Assembly (NCBI GenBank): GCA_028696365.1
Contig: JAQVHG010000110.1
Coordinates: 1-7,182 of the forward strand
Direction of reading: 5' to 3'
DNA length: 7,182 nt
DNA from: Methanofollis sp.
Lineage (GTDB): Archaea; Halobacteriota; Methanomicrobia; Methanomicrobiales; Methanofollaceae
Part shown: piece after piece, positions 5,636 to 7,182 of the stretch
Numbering within the stretch: the first letter of the stretch is position 1
Layout of the letters: each line of letters starts with the position of its first letter
Made by a program: the position numbers and the translations under genes
The notes under the pieces: generated by a model
Databases searched by the model: none
Told to the model about the DNA's origin: nothing
Seen by the model: only the letters and a program-made list of their open reading frames with translations

Positions 5636-5684
5636 ATGATCTAATGTGAATGATCTGTATTTTTATATTAATATTGGATGATCT
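5636..5684 (+). repeat. Three ATGATCT direct repeats around a TATA-like box
   Basis: ATGATCT occurs at 5636-5642, 5650-5656 and 5678-5684; the starts are 14 and 28 bp apart. TTTTATATTAATATT (5661-5675), the strongest TATA-like stretch before the multidomain gene, lies between the second and third copies. With usual spacing it predicts a transcript start near 5690-5700 and a leader of about 85 nt. The repeats could be binding sites for a regulator; that is inference. Confidence 0.4.
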
Positions 5685-5766
5685 TATACATCTTGATTCG
5701 TCCCCCCGGTCCCTCCAGGACTTCTGCAGGAACTCAGGTATACGGGAAGAATCGTGAATGATGAAC

Positions 5767-5775
5767 GGAGCTGAT
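5767..5775 (+). promoter_or_regulatory. Ribosome-binding site that decides the 5782 start
   Basis: GGAGCTGAT differs in one base from GGAGGTGAT, the complement of the 16S rRNA 3' end, and ends 6 bases before the ATG at 5782. In-frame ATGs at 5758 and 5761 have only weak purine stretches upstream and would lengthen the signal peptide's N-terminus by 7-8 residues. Confidence 0.6.
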
Positions 5776-5781
5776 AGGAAG

Positions 5782-7182
5782 ATGCGAAAAACATTTCTGC
5801 TTCTCTGTATCGTTGCACTACTGTGCATGGTTGCTCTCGTTGCGCCGGTGATGGCCGCCAACGAAACATTCCCGGCAGACGCCGACTCGTACGTCCAGTG
5901 GGGCACTATACCTGGAAATGAGTCTCATGGCAATTCTGATAATCTGTATATGCGCGAATCGGGCGATCCTCTGGGGTCTTCAGCGGGTACACTCTATAGA
6001 AGTCTGATCCACTTCGACCTCTCATCGATCCCCAGAGGGGCAACGATCGAGTCGGCGACCCTCTATGGTTATCAGGTGAAGAGGAGCGGCGATCGTGAGG
6101 TCGGCGCGTACCGTGTAACTGATGCATGGAGTGAGTCAGTCACCTGGTATACCCAGCCTTCCATCGCCGCACAGCCAACCAATGTGACCGATCCGGGATC
6201 GGCAGTGAATACCTGGATCGGCTGGAATGTCACGCAGGACGTGCAGGCATACGTGAACGGTGCTGAAAACAATGGTTGGATGCTTAAGCTCACGAACGAA
6301 TCGGCGACCTCCACGGATCAGAGGGTTCAACTGAAAAGCCGTGACCATTCTGACTCCATGCAGCATCCCTACCTGAACGTACGCTACACCGCCCCCACGT
6401 CTGTTCTTACCACGATCGAAATCTCCCCTGCGACTGCGAATCTGGCGGTGAGCGCCACGCAGCAGTTCACCGCCACTGCAAAGGACCAGGACGGGAAAGA
6501 GATACCCCACGTCGCTTTCGTCTGGTCAAGCAGCAACGAGACTGTTGGCAGAGTGAACGCCACGACCGGTCTTTTCACCGCCCTCGCCGCCGGGACGACC
6601 ACGGTAAATGCCACCGCGGAAGATGTGAGCGGTATGGCAGAGGTGGACGTGAGTGTTCCCGCCTGTGACCTGATGATCACCAATGTGAACCCATATCCGG
6701 GCGCGGCGGTCTTTGCTAGGGAACCTACGAAGGTCAGGATCGTTGTCGAAAACAACGGCACTGAGACCGCCACCGACATCCCGGTTATTCTGTATGTGAG
6801 CGACGTATCCAACGGGACGGTTCCGGTCACTACCACCGTCGTATCCCCCCTGGAAAGTGGGGAAAGGGACGTTGTTTTTGTCATCGACCCGACCATCCGT
6901 CACCTTGAAGGCGGAACAGTAACCTACACAGCGGTGGTGGACCCGGAGAACCTCATCGCCGAGACTGATGAGACGAACAATATCAAGAACAGTATGGTCA
7001 AGAAAGTGCTCTATAACGGGTACAAAGGCAAACGGTACTGGGAGAACGGCAGCGATATCACGACGGTGCGAACCTACGATCTCTGCGGTGACATCGTCCA
7101 CTCCTTCGGCGACAGCCAGTACATGTCCGGGAGTTTCGGCAGTGAGGGCTGGACAAATTACACCGTGACCTGGACAGCGGCC
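5782..7182 (+). CDS. Secreted multidomain surface protein: DNRLRE-like, Big_2, CARDB and DUF3344-like (runs off right edge)
   Basis: The first 467 residues are visible and the frame is open to the window end. The signal peptide is MRKTFLLLCIVALLCMVALVAPVMA (1-25). Residues about 27-203 look like a DNRLRE-type beta-sandwich: ADSYVQWG near the start, RSLIHFDLSSIPRGATIESATLYGY (73-97), the SESVTWYTQPSI element, then GWNVTQDVQAYVNG (147-160) and a closing HPYLNVRYT. Residues about 210-293 form a bacterial Ig-like group 2 domain (ISPATANLAVSATQQFTATA, VWSSSNETVGRVN, ATTGLFTALAAGTTTVNATA). Residues about 294-405 are a CARDB domain (CDLMITNVNPYPGAAVF to the DETNNIKNS end). From 408 (VLYNGYKGKRYWENGSD) the sequence begins what I read as another DUF3344-type domain. 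There are many N-glycosylation sequons. Such modules suggest a cell-wall or adhesion protein; binding partners are unknown. It is the fourth DUF3344-related gene in the window. Confidence 0.85.
   Translation, partial: MRKTFLLLCIVALLCMVALVAPVMAANETFPADADSYVQWGTIPGNESHGNSDNLYMRESGDPLGSSAGTLYRSLIHFDLSSIPRGATIESATLYGYQVKRSGDREVGAYRVTDAWSESVTWYTQPSIAAQPTNVTDPGSAVNTWIGWNVTQDVQAYVNGAENNGWMLKLTNESATSTDQRVQLKSRDHSDSMQHPYLNVRYTAPTSVLTTIEISPATANLAVSATQQFTATAKDQDGKEIPHVAFVWSSSNETVGRVNATTGLFTALAAGTTTVNATAEDVSGMAEVDVSVPACDLMITNVNPYPGAAVFAREPTKVRIVVENNGTETATDIPVILYVSDVSNGTVPVTTTVVSPLESGERDVVFVIDPTIRHLEGGTVTYTAVVDPENLIAETDETNNIKNSMVKKVLYNGYKGKRYWENGSDITTVRTYDLCGDIVHSFGDSQYMSGSFGSEGWTNYTVTWTAA

Larger units (their letters stand above)
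5080..5781. other. Intergenic region, about 700 bp, no convincing gene
   Basis: Open frames in this stretch overlap each other on both strands, have no ribosome-binding site and show only low-complexity Arg/Ser/Pro-rich translations. The region divides into three parts: a terminator zone (5080-5200), a GC-rich hairpin-rich block bounded by a 14-bp inverted repeat (5235-5536), and an AT-rich promoter zone (about 5560-5700) for the multidomain gene at 5782. I see no tRNA, rRNA or CRISPR repeats. Confidence 0.65.

Noticed and set aside
5602..5700. Possible CRISPR leader or short-repeat array in the AT-rich zone.
   Set aside because: The ATGATCT units are only 7 bp, with no uniform spacers and no cas genes. 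They are better described as promoter repeats.
6384..6896. 170-aa minus-strand open frame rich in Thr/Val.
   Set aside because: Opposite the Big_2/CARDB part of the multidomain gene, which has a signal peptide and clear domain motifs. The composition reflects the reverse complement of Thr/Val-rich coding sequence.

Overview
The window looks like a piece of a methanogenic archaeon's chromosome, most likely Methanomicrobiales (a Methanofollis- or Methanoculleus-like genome is my guess; the genus is not provable from the sequence alone). The grounds are: GC-rich genes separated by very AT-rich promoter regions with archaeal TATA-like boxes; GGAGG/GAGGTG ribosome-binding sites; Sec-type signal peptides; and, above all, several DUF3344-type secreted proteins with CARDB repeats, a set typical of methanogen surface proteomes.

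Left half (1-3673, minus strand): a tightly packed four-gene operon, read from right to left. It holds a 600-aa membrane-anchored DUF3344-CARDB protein, a 324-aa single-domain DUF3344 secreted protein (14-nt overlap), a LolD/MacB-type ABC ATPase (4-nt gap) and the start of an FtsX/MacB-type permease (1-nt gap) that runs off the left edge. The spacing implies one transcript and a joint function: an ABC unit of the mechanotransmission/extrusion class working with two extracellular DUF3344 proteins. The substrate and job are unknown.

Middle (3674-4128): a 455-bp divergent intergenic region. It carries a 16-bp perfect palindrome, AT-rich promoter candidates at both ends and no convincing gene. 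It is followed on the plus strand by a monocistronic 316-aa secreted single-domain DUF3344 protein (4129-5079).

Right (5080-7182): about 700 bp of non-coding DNA with a putative terminator, a ~300-bp stretch bounded by a 14-bp inverted repeat and filled with perfect hairpins, and then an AT-rich promoter zone. That zone has a TGTGA-N6-TCACA dyad abutting a TATA-like box, and three ATGATCT repeats spaced 14 and 28 bp apart. It precedes a large secreted multidomain protein (from 5782, open at the right edge) with DNRLRE-like, Ig-like (Big_2), CARDB and the beginning of another DUF3344-like domain.

Taken together the locus is a cell-surface cluster: four DUF3344-type proteins, two of them joined to adhesion-type Ig-fold modules, beside one dedicated ABC system. 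The points most worth following are the DUF3344-ABC operon, the two-helix membrane insert that splits a CARDB domain in the 600-aa protein, and the operator-like dyads in the two regulatory regions.
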